From Streblospio benedicti (Eukaryota > Annelida > Polychaeta > Spionida > Spionidae), in contig CM032659.1 of NCBI GenBank assembly GCA_019095985.1, positions 2,223,594 to 2,287,593 on the forward strand: DNA of 64,000 nt. Reading direction: 5' to 3'. Made by a program: the position numbers and the translations under genes. Within the stretch, counting starts at the first letter, position 1. Each line of letters begins with the position of its first letter. Under the pieces are notes generated by a model that ran no database searches, was not told where the DNA came from, and saw nothing but the letters and a program-made list of their open reading frames with translations. Positions 13,641-26,600 of the stretch are shown here, in pieces.

Positions 13641-14622
13641 GGGGCATGGACAGGCTTTAGGCAGGCCATGGGGGATGATGGTCTCCACGTCCACTAGCGG
13701 TGGGCCATGTCTTGTCTCATCTGGGTGGGGTCACGGATGCACCGGATCTGCCAGCCACGTCTGAAGGGGGCTTCCTGGGTCTGTCACTCCAGTTCACTCC
13801 TTGCTTCACTTATTATTGTTGGGATGTTTAGATATGAAAGGGGCAGCTATGTAATCCTTCATATATTTTTATTTAGTCCTGCATGTTAGTAAATGAAGCT
13901 CTACTTTTCACTGCTTACGAGAGAGAGTGCTGCACCACTCAGTCTTTTTACTTTCACCCCTAAGATGCAACTGCCTGTCCGCTCCCACCAGTCTTGTCTC
14001 AGGTGGTGGTGCCTGCTGTTAAATCAACCGAATATAACGACTCAGCCATTTTTTTCTTTTGTGTCACATGACAAGATGCAGTTGTCAGAGTCTCAACTTA
14101 CATCAGAATCTAGTCACACGTACATTTTAGTGACGTGACAAGACTCAGATGTATGTCGAGACTCTGGCGACTGTATCTACAGGCCATTGGATGAAAAGAT
14201 TGTGTTAGTAATTGTCTGAGTGCTTTGAAGAAACATAAATTAATTAAATTGTAGTCTATCATATTGAAATAATGGCATTGTCATACTATAACAGAAAACC
14301 TTTTGATATTCTCAAATGGAATGAATTGGTGGAATCATATTTAGCAAGAAGCTTTCTCAGGATTATTATACCGTGCATATCCTAGTATTCAGTCACCCTG
14401 CCGATGTAAAATAATTGGACACTGTGACTCGTGAATGACAGATGAAAGACATGCTTATATACCCGTAAATGGACTCTCGTGTAAACCGTCTCTACCCGTA
14501 AATGGAGAGCTCGTTTTTGGGCAATGCCCGGGGCCGTGTAGACTCGTGAATAATCATGAATTGGGTTCAAAACATATATGTTTTGAAGCTCCTAGAAATC
14601 TGATAATAAAGTATAGAACAAA

Positions 14623-17600
14623 ATGGCAGCTATTAATAAAATTTGCTCTAAAACTTTTAGAATTTCTTGGTTTATGACGAAACGAAACCAATGTTTGAGA
14701 CGTAACATTTGTCAAACAAAGCCACTAGGTATGGTGATATTTTTTATATGACGCTTGTTGAATGACAATTATGAAAAGTTGTAGAATACACAGGCGCGAC
14801 TTGATAATTGATAGATCTACAAACTGTCAAACAGAACTTCGTACATTGCCCTTCAGCACTTCATATTTTTATTTTATTTTTTTATTTGTCCAAGTCATTG
14901 CTGAACATATACATAAGGCTAAGGTTCAACCTGAGAACCAAACATGTGGCAAACGTTTACATTTCTACATGGTTTATTGCATTGGCTTATTTCCTCATGT
15001 GGGGAAGCATAACGTCAACCGCATTCAAAACCAGGTAAATAGTAACCGCAATTTAAAATTGTGTGCACATTCACTGCACAATGTAGGTAGGGTCTTCACA
15101 AGTAGAAATTTCGCTACTCATGTACTCGCCTCGTACTTGAGTACTTGGTTGTATGTAAAGTCTAAAACAATGGTTCCAAACAGGCCAATAATTATTTGCA
15201 AACAGGATGAAAATGCACTAAAACAATATTATATGAATGCAGCAAGAGCTTGTTATGCCACAGTTTTGCTGGGAATAGGTATACGTACAAAATTATCGCT
15301 GGCTAACAAAGTTCATGAAATGCGAAAACTTTTTTATTGTCCTCCACAAGGTTTTCCTTGTTAATACAAGCTGACGAGTTGCTAATCCTGACCATGCATA
15401 ATGCAGACATTCTCTTCAACTGAATGAAATATGATACTGTGTTAAGATGTACACTATATTTTTGGTAAGGCTCCATAAAATTAATAAAATGTTTCTCGCA
15501 CTGCCTATTTCCCTACACATAGGAGGAAGGTCAATTTTTTTTTATTCTTTATTTTTTATTTTGATGATTTTTCCATCCTTATATTATAAAAAAATGAGGA
15601 GGGGTTCACTCTTTATTTTTTATTTTTCTTTCGCGCAAAATCTTTCATTTTTCAAGTTGAATATTGGGCCGTGGATGAACTACATGTGTTACGATTGTAT
15701 GTGAACAATGTCTTTCTATTATCAAAATCATAAAACATCACTTATAAAACAACTAGCATAATCAATGAAGTAGAATATCTAGCGTGCATAGCAAACAAAT
15801 GACAGGCCTCTGACACGGAGCCGTTTTGTTTGCAGCCAGTCGGGAGGGCCGTTTTTTTTTATTATCACTGGGGAGGCAATAAAAATGTTCAGGAGGCTGC
15901 ACTATACACAGGCGGGAGGGGACGAGAAACATTTTATTATTTTTATGGGCCTAACTGACCATTCATTTTGTAACTGATATTGATGCAAAACCTACCCGAT
16001 GTCAGTTAATTTGAATAGTCTGATCTAATGTGTATGATTGATAAGTAAATGAATGGTAATTTATTCAAATGCTTCATTTTCAGGGGTGTCGTAGTTATCA
16101 TAAGTGTCATGTTAGACGATTATTTTAATAAGATTTTTGGAATTCTTTGGCAATATTTGTAGAAGGTTCAATTTCTTCTCATTCTATATGTATGCACTAA
16201 TACTTATTCTATCTCTAGGGGAAAAACAAAGTGGCAGCTATGCACCTTTACAAGGCGTCAGAGTGATGGATCTTACAAGGTAAATTGAATTTGTATTTTA
16301 AGATTCTTTCAGTCAGTTATTAACATCACAGTAAAACATGAATGAAAGCAGAGGTGATTCCCTAAAATACACTTGTAACAAATTATGATTCATAGATATT
16401 TCAAGTTTAATTTATATTTTCCCAACACGCTTGATATAAAATATTACATGTAGTTATTTACCTTGAATATCCACCATGAGGAGTATTTTCTCTATAGCTG
16501 GGCAGCTTCTACTTTAGAACTTCTTTCTATTACAGAATCCTAGCTGGTCCATACTGTACAATGATATTGGGAGATCTAGGAGCTGAGGTGATCAAAGTCG
16601 AGAGACCAGGTAACAAGCAGATACAGACTAGAATTTCTTGCAAAATGCTTACATTTTAAAAATGTTTTGAATATTGGTAATACTACCGTATACAACCATG
16701 CAATGCACCACCCAATGTGAAGGCACATTCTCAAATTTGGATCATATAGAGCATTGAAATTCCAAATGGAAATACACATTCATGTTAAAGCCCACCCACT
16801 AAAGTAGCAGTATTTTATCACTAGAGCCCAGGGGTGTTTGGATGGTCATATAGGGTAATCTAAATAATCAAACAGACCCTAATTATTTGAAGAATGATGA
16901 TGTGACAATATGTTGTAATCACAAAAGAGGATAGTTTTAAAACTCCAGCAGCATTGATCCATCTGTATAGGTGTATACATGTAATTTAAATCCCTCGCTG
17001 TAAAACTTGAGAATAGTAAATGATATTTGGAAAGTGGCCTTTGGCTATAGACTGTTTTATCATAAAATCAATTGTTCTGTAACAGCAGAATGCATCATAA
17101 AATTCCACAAATTCAGTGAATTCTTTAGGAGAAAATATGTGTTATGTTAAAATGTATCAAAACTTCACTGAAAGTAAATTTTGTTTTTGTCAGAAATATT
17201 ATATTTTTTTCAATGAATGTTTGTTGCTCTTTCAGTTTATAAAATTTATTTATTTATTTCATTCAATTTATCAATCAAATTAATTTTTATATTTGATTAA
17301 TATAAAAGACTAGAAGCTTACTCCATGGTTATAGAGCGTAAGTTAATTATTATGTAAATTAGCCTAGGGGCATGACACAATTACAAATATAATATGACAT
17401 CATGCGGTTAAGAGAAGATTGGCTCTAATTTTTTATTCTGTAACATCTTAGCACCAAGGCACTACTAGTTATATTTACATGTAATTACAATGTACAAAAT
17501 GTACGTGGAATATGAGAATTAAGCTATCAGCATTATTGTAATTATGTGGAATAAGAGAATTAAGCTATCAACATTATTGTCAGTATTATTGTTTATTTTC

Positions 17601-20600
17601 TGTGGTAAACCAGTGATAGATGATTTTCTACTTCCTGTGAGTGATGGTATTTGCACTACCAGTACTTCCAATTTAGACAGTTTTGGGAAAAGAAAATTTC
17701 CTGCTTACAAAGATCTACTTGATACTAAAACCTACCATCACTTTTTGCAAAATAGACAACATATATTGATTTTAGAATCTGATAAGAATCACATAGGTCA
17801 TTGTAGAAATATGAAGACGGTTTCATACAATGAAAATTCATACTGTTATGGCATGTTTAAAGAAAATAAGTACTGCATGGATGTAAAGTGTTCTAAGATA
17901 AAAGCGGAGGTCTGCAAATATGATGAAAATGAAAGAAAAAGATATTATGTGAATGCAACAAGAACTTGTAATGGGAAAGATTTGATGGCACTAGGTATTG
18001 ATACAAAGTTATCATTGGTTCATAAATATATATGCAGCAAACAGCTTTCCCAAAGAAATTGCATGTATGGATACCAGCTTTTTAAAATGAAGGAAAAAGT
18101 ATCATCAAATGAAGTATCATTTCTAATGAGTGAAACTGATCGAGGACATAGTACCAAAGGAGGTAGTGCATTCCGGACAAAATTAGTACATGTTGACACA
18201 GGATTGGTATTGCTTTGTGGCGTAGAGGATCACTTTAATGGAACCTACCTAATCACTTGTCCTCGCATTAAAGGAAGTTGTGAAATAACTGTTGTGAGAT
18301 TGTTTCATGATTATATGGCTTATTTAGCATTTGAATTTCATTTAATGACGGAAAACACTGTCATATATAACTCCACCCTTTTTAATGAGGAAGGATTAAG
18401 TGCTCATGATTTTGAAGGTTGGCGATTTTATGGTAACACTTGGACTTGGTTTTTTGAGATGGACAAAGTTGGTAGGGTCAGACCACTGCAAGAGTTTCTT
18501 TCTAAGGAAACATTTGTCTCGTGCATCAATAAGCTGAATTCGCTCAGCTTGTGGGGTGACTCACATCTGCGATATATGGCCGACTATTTAATGATAAAAG
18601 CTGGAGAAAAACTGGTTAGTCAAGGTGGTTATTTACCAGAGGATTCTCAATATAGACATGAAGTGAACGCTGGAAAAATCCATTTCAAATTTACAGGCAG
18701 AGTTCATGACTTGGCTGTACGCCTAAAAAGTGTCATCCAAAGGACAACGACGAAGAAATCAAGCAAAGATATCATCGTACTACAAGGAGCTCATCATGAT
18801 GTCAACTTTGGAGGGTTGGAATACTATGCCAACCAATCTTTACCACTGTTGAGGGAGACGATTATTGCATTCAAGATGAATAAATACTGGAGAGATGCCA
18901 GGCTTATTTGGATGAATAGTGTCTCGTATCCGGATAATTTTTATCAGAGAAGGAATCGAGTAACCATTGCCACAGCGAACAGCCTTGCATCGCAGATGAT
19001 GAGATCACTGCATGTGGAAGAGTTTGATATTTTTAGCATGACTGATGTAAGGGATGAGGAGACTGTTTTTGGTGCTCATTATTTAGGTCGAAGCTTCAAT
19101 TCTACCTTGATGTTTGGTGATGTTGGAATAATTGCTGCAGAAGCGTTTATCCAAAAATTGTGCCTGCTACACTAATGTGCCTGCAACGTTAGAGTTTTAG
19201 TAATGCAACAGTAAAAGATTTCTGTATTACCTCCGAATAAATGTTTGGCTTTGTCTTTCAAAATTATTTCAATCTTTGTTATTGCAGTATCATTGATATG
19301 ATGAAAGTAAATTATGTTTTTGCAAATGATTACACTACTTCTTTGTTGAAACACTGTCATAATGACATTTAGGCCTTGCTTTGTACGTGTAGGGAAGGGG
19401 ACATGTGCGAATGTCAATACAGTACAATGAATAAACTCCAATTGTAAATCACTTTCTGTTCACTATCTTTGAACATATTTTTGACATTGGAAAGCTCAAA
19501 ATTGATGCGTATAAAATTCTGTTAATATAGTAGCACTGTGATAGTGAACACAATAGGTTTTTTTACATTTTGTGTATTAATATTGATAGAACACTAAACA
19601 AATTACATCTACAATTTGTAAAATTATACATGACGCAACATGGGACAGAGGAAAGTGAAAAAAAGTTGTGAGGTAATTGTGTGTACTCGGTTTATTTTGA
19701 TGGAGAAGAATAAACAAAAGAATAACATCCCCATATGAACAAATATTAATATGCATATTCCATATATGGAAAACAAGCAAATATTTGGACAAGTACATTC
19801 ACTGTATACCGAATATAAAGAACAATGGCATCTGCCATAATATTAATCAAAACCATTTCTTTTAACTTAAACAGTTTAAAACTTGATATAATTGATAAAA
19901 AGAGTTAGGAAAAAGTTTAGTATTTTATTGTTGGATAGGTGAGGTATAACTTCAAAAGCCGTAGTGTAAGGTCTTTTAGGATTTGGCTGGACAAGTAAAG
20001 GATTTATATAAGTATGCAGTTTACTTTTTTAATTCTTTCTTAGAGTCCAGGACGATAGGATTCAAATATTTGAGTAGGGACCTTTCTGGGTACTTTTCAG
20101 TGTAACCAGTCCTGTGGTCAAAGTGTAATATTTTTACGACTGAGTATAAATAGGTATTATTAATTATGTGAATAGGATTAAGTCTGTGATTGTTGGTTAG
20201 ATTAGGTACTGTTGATACTTGTGTCACACATGTCCTAGACATGTCAGAGACGTCCCATAATTATCTAATGTCTTTTAAACTTTGTAAGTATGTTTCTTTT
20301 GTAGTTTATTTTATTTCATAAATCGATTGTACACAATATTTCTGAAAGTAGTTAACATTGTATAATTTAATGTATCATTTCAGAATATGTCAATCATCTT
20401 TAGAATAAACATTTCATTAAGGAGGAGACTTTCTTCAATATCCATGTGTTTGCCTATCCAGGTGTGGGGGACGACACTCGGAGCTGGGGGCCACCGTGGG
20501 TGGAGCAGGAGAGTGCCTACTTCCTGTCCTGCAACAGGAACAAAAAGGTCAAGACAATAAGTGGAGGGAGTATTTCACTATTTGTCAGATTATTTTAACA

Positions 20601-23600
20601 GCTTGAAGCCAGACTTTTTAAGCGTGTGTTATTTGAAATTCTGAGTCAGTATTTTAGTTTCTTTAAAGTAATTTTGTGCTTGTGATAGTAATAGTGTAAT
20701 TCTTATATTCTGCTTACCAGTATTTGAGATGAGCTAATCCAGTTGTGTTGTCATAACTTGCTTGATCTGCTTCACAATGATATGTCACAATATACATTTT
20801 GCTATCTATGTATTGCAGTATGTGTTGTAGCATTAAATAGTGAATTTTGAAATATGCACATATTCCAGAGTATGACGCTTGATCTCAAATCAGCTGAAGG
20901 ATCCGAAATTGCACAAAAGGTATGCGATGCTAACATCTTGGGTATTTGAGCAGGAAAAATATTATCAAAAGTAATGTTATATTTTCCTTAGAAAAAGAAA
21001 AATGGACAACCAAGTATCCAAATTTGCAAAGGTAAATGCCAAGTCATGTTTGAATAATACTAACTATAAACCGGTCATGTTTCAATTTTACAGACGTACT
21101 GATAGGCACGATAGGCATTTATTACTCTGCTATACTCTGGGAGGGATGTTGTAGGGAAGAGTACCTAGCAAGAGGCTTTAAAAGCAGCAGCTTGCTCATA
21201 AACTACAAGAACCATAAATTTGGAGAAGTATTCAATACCAGTCGCAAAGTGTGCAGTATCTTCAAGCTTGTACATCAGATCTATTGATAATCTGTGGCTG
21301 ATGTGCTTCTGTGGCCGAGTGGTTAGGGAGTTGGACTCGTGACCAGAAGGTCGTGGGTTTGTTTCCTGGTTGGATCTGGTGGTGGGTGTTGAGCAAACTC
21401 ATCCATAAAGGAGTTGCACACTGCTCCGTGGCAACTGCACGTTAATTAGGTACAGGTCATTGGGCTGAAAGTGTGAGCGAGTGATTGTGTGAGTGATTAG
21501 CATTGTGCGCTGAATGTGCTGCCGATGCAAGTACATGAGAAATGATCAATAAGTAGGCCAATGACCTGGTGTAAATTGTAAAGTCGTGAGAGCAAGACTT
21601 GGATCAGGACTATAAACCACCACATTTACATTTATTTACATTTACATTGCAGCTGGCTGCTGAGAGTGATGTGCTGGTGGAAAACTACCTGCCAGGGAAG
21701 CTGGGGGAGATGGGGCTCGGCTACAAGGAGCTGAGCCAGATCAACCCCAGGCTCATCTACGTGTCCATCACAGGTATTGTGTCGCTTCAGCTGCTGAAGC
21801 AAAGCATTGTGTTTCGTTCGTCTGTAACTATTTTGATTTCTGGTTTAATCTTATTCTGTAGTGTTTTGGAGACTTATTATTTTTTTTTTAGAATTCCATA
21901 AATAAAGAATTATTTAGAGTAGTTAGAAAGTTATTTATTTAAAATGAAATTACTTCCGTTTCAACAAACAAGTGTCATCTTCAGGGAAATATAATAATAT
22001 CGTAGAACAAAATTATAAGATATAAACTGTAATCTGTAACTAACTATTTATGTATGTACATTGTATGTATGTATGTTTGTATGTATGTCTCTGGACAAGC
22101 TAGAGCATTTACTGATGAACTGATTTCATTCAAACTTTACACAACTATTTGATATGACGCGACACCGAAGTGATTCGATTTTGGGCACGTTGCCTATTAA
22201 CGTGTCCTTTCCACAGGACCATTTATGGTTGAATTTCAACATTCTAACTAGTATTGAATGCTCAATCATGGATAAATATTTCAGCAGCAGCAACAGTCTA
22301 CCTGGTGTTGTTTGCTATTTGCTGCTGCCAAATCAATATTTAGTATGACAGAGCCAATGCTATAGACAGTGACACTTGTGGCTTATTACATACTTGCATT
22401 GTAATTGTGTACTTTTAGCAAGATTTCCATAGGATATATATTAGTAAACATATTTGTTGCCCATAAGTCAACGTTGTTCTAGCGACGCTGTGCTCTCTGA
22501 GCATGTTTGATCTAGTTAGTACAGTACTTGTTAAGGGCTAAATTTGGATGGGTTTATAAGGAAGTGAGATGTGGGGATGAGCTATAAATTGAATTAAAAT
22601 CAAAACAAAACAAAATAGCGCTCAGCTTCTAACATACTTGTTTGTTCAATATTTACTTTTAACGCGATTGCGGTTTGTATTTGATTTCAGATTTTGAGTT
22701 GGAATCCTTGGGTGGGGTGCAAGCTGACAGCTTCCTCCAGTACCACCTACTGCTATCATTTAAGACATTTTTGTTTCATTGCTCTAGGTTTTGGCCAGAC
22801 TGGACCATATGAGACCCGAGCAGGTTATAACGACATAGCAGCTGCAATGGGTGGCCTTATGCATATTACAGGGCCCCAGGTTTGTCATGCATATTACAGG
22901 GCCCCAGGTTTGACCTAGAAATTTAGGAACCAAGCACAATGCATCAAACTCCCCATCATCTTGCTTCCCAAAGACAATTTTATGTTGTATTTAAAGATAT
23001 TGAGAACTATTGATGGTGGTGGATGTCCTTATTGTAAACTTTCACGGGTTCAATCTCCAACTCAATCACCCGAAAATCTGCCCATTATCTAATCAGATTT
23101 TGTATAATTTCCCTGCAAATATATTGTAGATAGCTGATAAATAGATCTGGAAAACATTCATAGAAGATTAGATATTCTGGTTTAATGGTGTATGAAGCAG
23201 TTAAAATTGACTACTCAACGCACTTAAACAGATGTTTCAGATAGCATATTATAGCCCTTTTTCAGGTAATAGGTCATTTGCAGAAGTTGGAGAGAAGACT
23301 GATTGAGGCAAAAGAACAGACCCTTGCATATGTTTTCAAACTTCCCAGATGACAGTCATTTTAGTACTGAAAAGATGAGGTTGCAACCAGTCATGTTTAT
23401 GAGATTGGAGGCCTTCCTCAGAACAGTCATTTTTAACTGATTGCATTATGTTTATGACACCTTCCTCAGGACAGTCTTTTCTTTTATTACAAAAAAGGAA
23501 GGTAAACATGGAAATAAAACCATAGAGTATTTGTCAGTCAAAAGAGCAGTGTGATTGATCAGGAGTGCATCAAAAGCAATGAATAGTTTTCAAATCACTC

Positions 23601-26600
23601 TCGTCCATTTATTTGAATATGGGCGATTATTCTTCAGCTATCTACAATATGAAAAATCAACCCATCATCTTTTCAGAAGTTGATCAAGTAGTTTCATTCA
23701 GGAACAACATTTGAATTTTTAAAAAGAAATCAACAAATGTTTTGACCAATCACATTTCAGGGTTTGGACAGACGGGTCCCTATAGCTCTCGAGCTGGGTA
23801 TGATAACGTTGCCATGGCAATCGGGGGTCTCATGCATATCACAGGTCCTGAGGTCAGTTGATTTCTTTTTGAAGAATCTAAAAAGACTATAGGTACTTGA
23901 ATGTAATTGCTCTAGCTAATAGACCTAGATTTATCTTTGAAAATTTTGTCCTCGTAATACTGTTACATGTAAGTTCATTACAAATTGTTTCAATAGAAGA
24001 AAAGAAGTTATATTTTCAAGATAATGTAAATATGTATACAATTACATGTACATCAAATATTTGTAATTTTTATTAAATATTCTGTATATTTGGCCTACAG
24101 CACTAGGTCTCATTATAAAAAGTGTATATTGTTCTTTTACAGCTGTATTTTTTGTGTTTTAATTTGAAAAGGAGCCTTTAGGCGCTCGAAAACATTTATG
24201 AATAAAATCAAAATTAAACTTTAAAACAAAATTCCATCTTATCAAGAATACAGCCGTAAAAGAAAAATATGCACTATTTATAATGTAATTTTTATAGTAT
24301 AGGGCTGGGCCATATTGTATATTGATGTACATATATATATTTATGAATTATTTGTTTTATATTATAAATAGATTTGTTTAATTTAATTTTATAAACGGTA
24401 GGGATGTGCTTAATAGGGCAGGTGCGCTTATAAGAACGAATATTGTACATCACATACTTTTCAAAAAGAAGGCCAATTACCTAATAGTTACCAATGGACT
24501 TAAAACATATTTTAACTAACAAAGTGTAAAGAAATTCATGCAGGATAAAATGTGAGGTTTCTTGTCATTTTGCCAATCACCTTGTAATTAACCTCCATTT
24601 CAATTCAACATGGCAGACATGTGAAAAGGGTCAATTAGCTACATACCTGTAATAATGAATGATGAAATTATGACTCGCTTTCTAAATAATTATGTAATGG
24701 TCTGTTAGTCTCCATTTCAATTCAACATGGCAGAAATGTGAAAAGATTCGATCATCTACATACCTCTTGATGATAAATGATGAATTTATTACTCGGTTAC
24801 TAAATAATTATGTACTGGTATGTAGTATTTGTGATACATTTATTTAAACATTGTACATGTACAAAATGTCTAATAGATTTTATATATTTTATATTGAGTG
24901 TTTTTATTGGTTTGAAACCTCAAAAATGTGTCAAAATAAAAGGTTTAAACACAGTTGTTATGATTCATAAAATCATATGATCTATGGTGCAATTTGTTGC
25001 ATGCACACCCAAAAATGGCGATAATCAGGGATTTGTTATTGATTATTCTAGAAATTTTATTTTTCACTTTAGAATGATAAAAATGTAATATTGTCTGCTA
25101 AAACCAAACCTAAATAACAAACTGGGTGTGCAGTTACAAACACAAAGTCTCTAAATTGGTCAGCTTTTGACCTTCCACATATGTATGTCAAAATGTTTTA
25201 ACAATTGTAATGTGGTATGAGATGTTAATAAGCACATTCTTAGTCTTAATCGACCTCTGTGTTTGCAGGACGGTGACCCGTGCCGTGTTGGCGTGGCGAT
25301 GACTGACCTGTCGACGGGGCTGTACGCGTACGGTGCCATCATGGCCGCCCTGCTGTACCGCGCCACCACCGGTCGCGGCCAGCACATCGACTGTAACCTG
25401 CTCAGTACACAGGTACTTGTTATTGAAACGGAATTCTGTGACAGAGACTCGAAAGATTTGAAAGGCTGTGGAATCGAACTCACGGTCTCCTGCTAACACC
25501 AGACCAGTCATTATGTGTCGGACAGGCATCATAGACCACTAGACCAACCTTTACTACGAGGGATAGCCGTGTTCACACTTGCCTCTATATCATAATGCGC
25601 AATGTCTGTCTGCCATCACTGATATAGCCTCTATATCACTGAAACCTGTTATGCTGGGTACGTTGTTAACCTGACAGGATGCATTGTGTCAGGCGACTTT
25701 CTTGACATTATTTTCGTTCATATTTTATCATTACATGGTGAGATTCAAACGGCTGCACTTATTATTTAAAACTAACCTAGTCTACCAGCCTTAATTCTTT
25801 ATTATTAAAAAACACCAACGAACATTTAATCCATGGAATTTGCAATAATATTGAGATTGTTCTAAAAACATAATATGCTTGCCGGTTGCTAGATGTGAAA
25901 CTATATACCAATGCATCGCTGAATCATGTTTTATTTACTCACGATGAAAGTGTCGATATGGCAGTCTGTGGCACGATACTTTCACGATACAACTGATAAT
26001 ATATTAATATGCAAAATATCGGTTTTATCCAAGTAAATTCCTCGCACTTTCACGCGTATGGGCGCCGCCATCTTTGTTGTCATTGTGCGAACGGCGTTCC
26101 AACCGAAATGTTGTCAACTAGAATGATGGCTGATGGCGAACGGCGTTCTGACATTTTAGTCTCGATTTAGCGGACAAAATTAGTTTTTTACGAATTTTTC
26201 TTGAATAAAAATGATTTGCCACATTGGCGAAAGAGTAAGCAAAATCTTTCGCCAATCTTTAGAATCTTTAGCCATGGGCGATAAAACGAACCGACACTCG
26301 AGCCCAGGGCGTATTATAGTTTTACAATATGGCGCCGTAGGTGAAACCTTTGCCCCCCAAAAGGCAAGATTTATATAATATTTAATCTGAGTAAACAGGG
26401 GGGTGCGCTTAATGGGACAGGTGCGCTAATAAGAACGAATACGGTATCACACATTTACATCATGTTTCAACTGAGAACATACAGGCTAAGTCATTGTAAT
26501 AATGGTGTTGTACACATAATTATCTTCACTGGATTTTGGCAATCAACTAGACCTAGTCACTGTGTATTGAATATTTTGGCATATGCAATAAAAATTATTT

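Larger units (their letters stand above)
11890..14620. other. divergent intergenic region between the CERKL-like gene and SUGCT
   Basis: Should contain both promoters, since the genes are transcribed away from each other. It holds the G-run repeat (12440) and a SINE fragment (13471). No TATA box or other promoter motif could be assigned. Confidence 0.4.

Noticed and set aside
14900-15040. Alternative SUGCT first exon ending AAAACCAG/GTAAAT
   Set aside because: Its open frames leave in phase 0 or 2, while exon 2 needs phase 1; the presequence exon at 14623 fits.
14762-15364. A 200-codon plus-strand open frame as a SUGCT exon or separate gene
   Set aside because: It starts past the exon 1 donor in another frame. 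Only its last part has homology (to the esterase-like gene), so it is treated as a pseudogene fragment.
25425-25560. A genuine tRNA gene
   Set aside because: A and B boxes are present but there is no matching acceptor stem and the spacing is wrong; called a SINE head.
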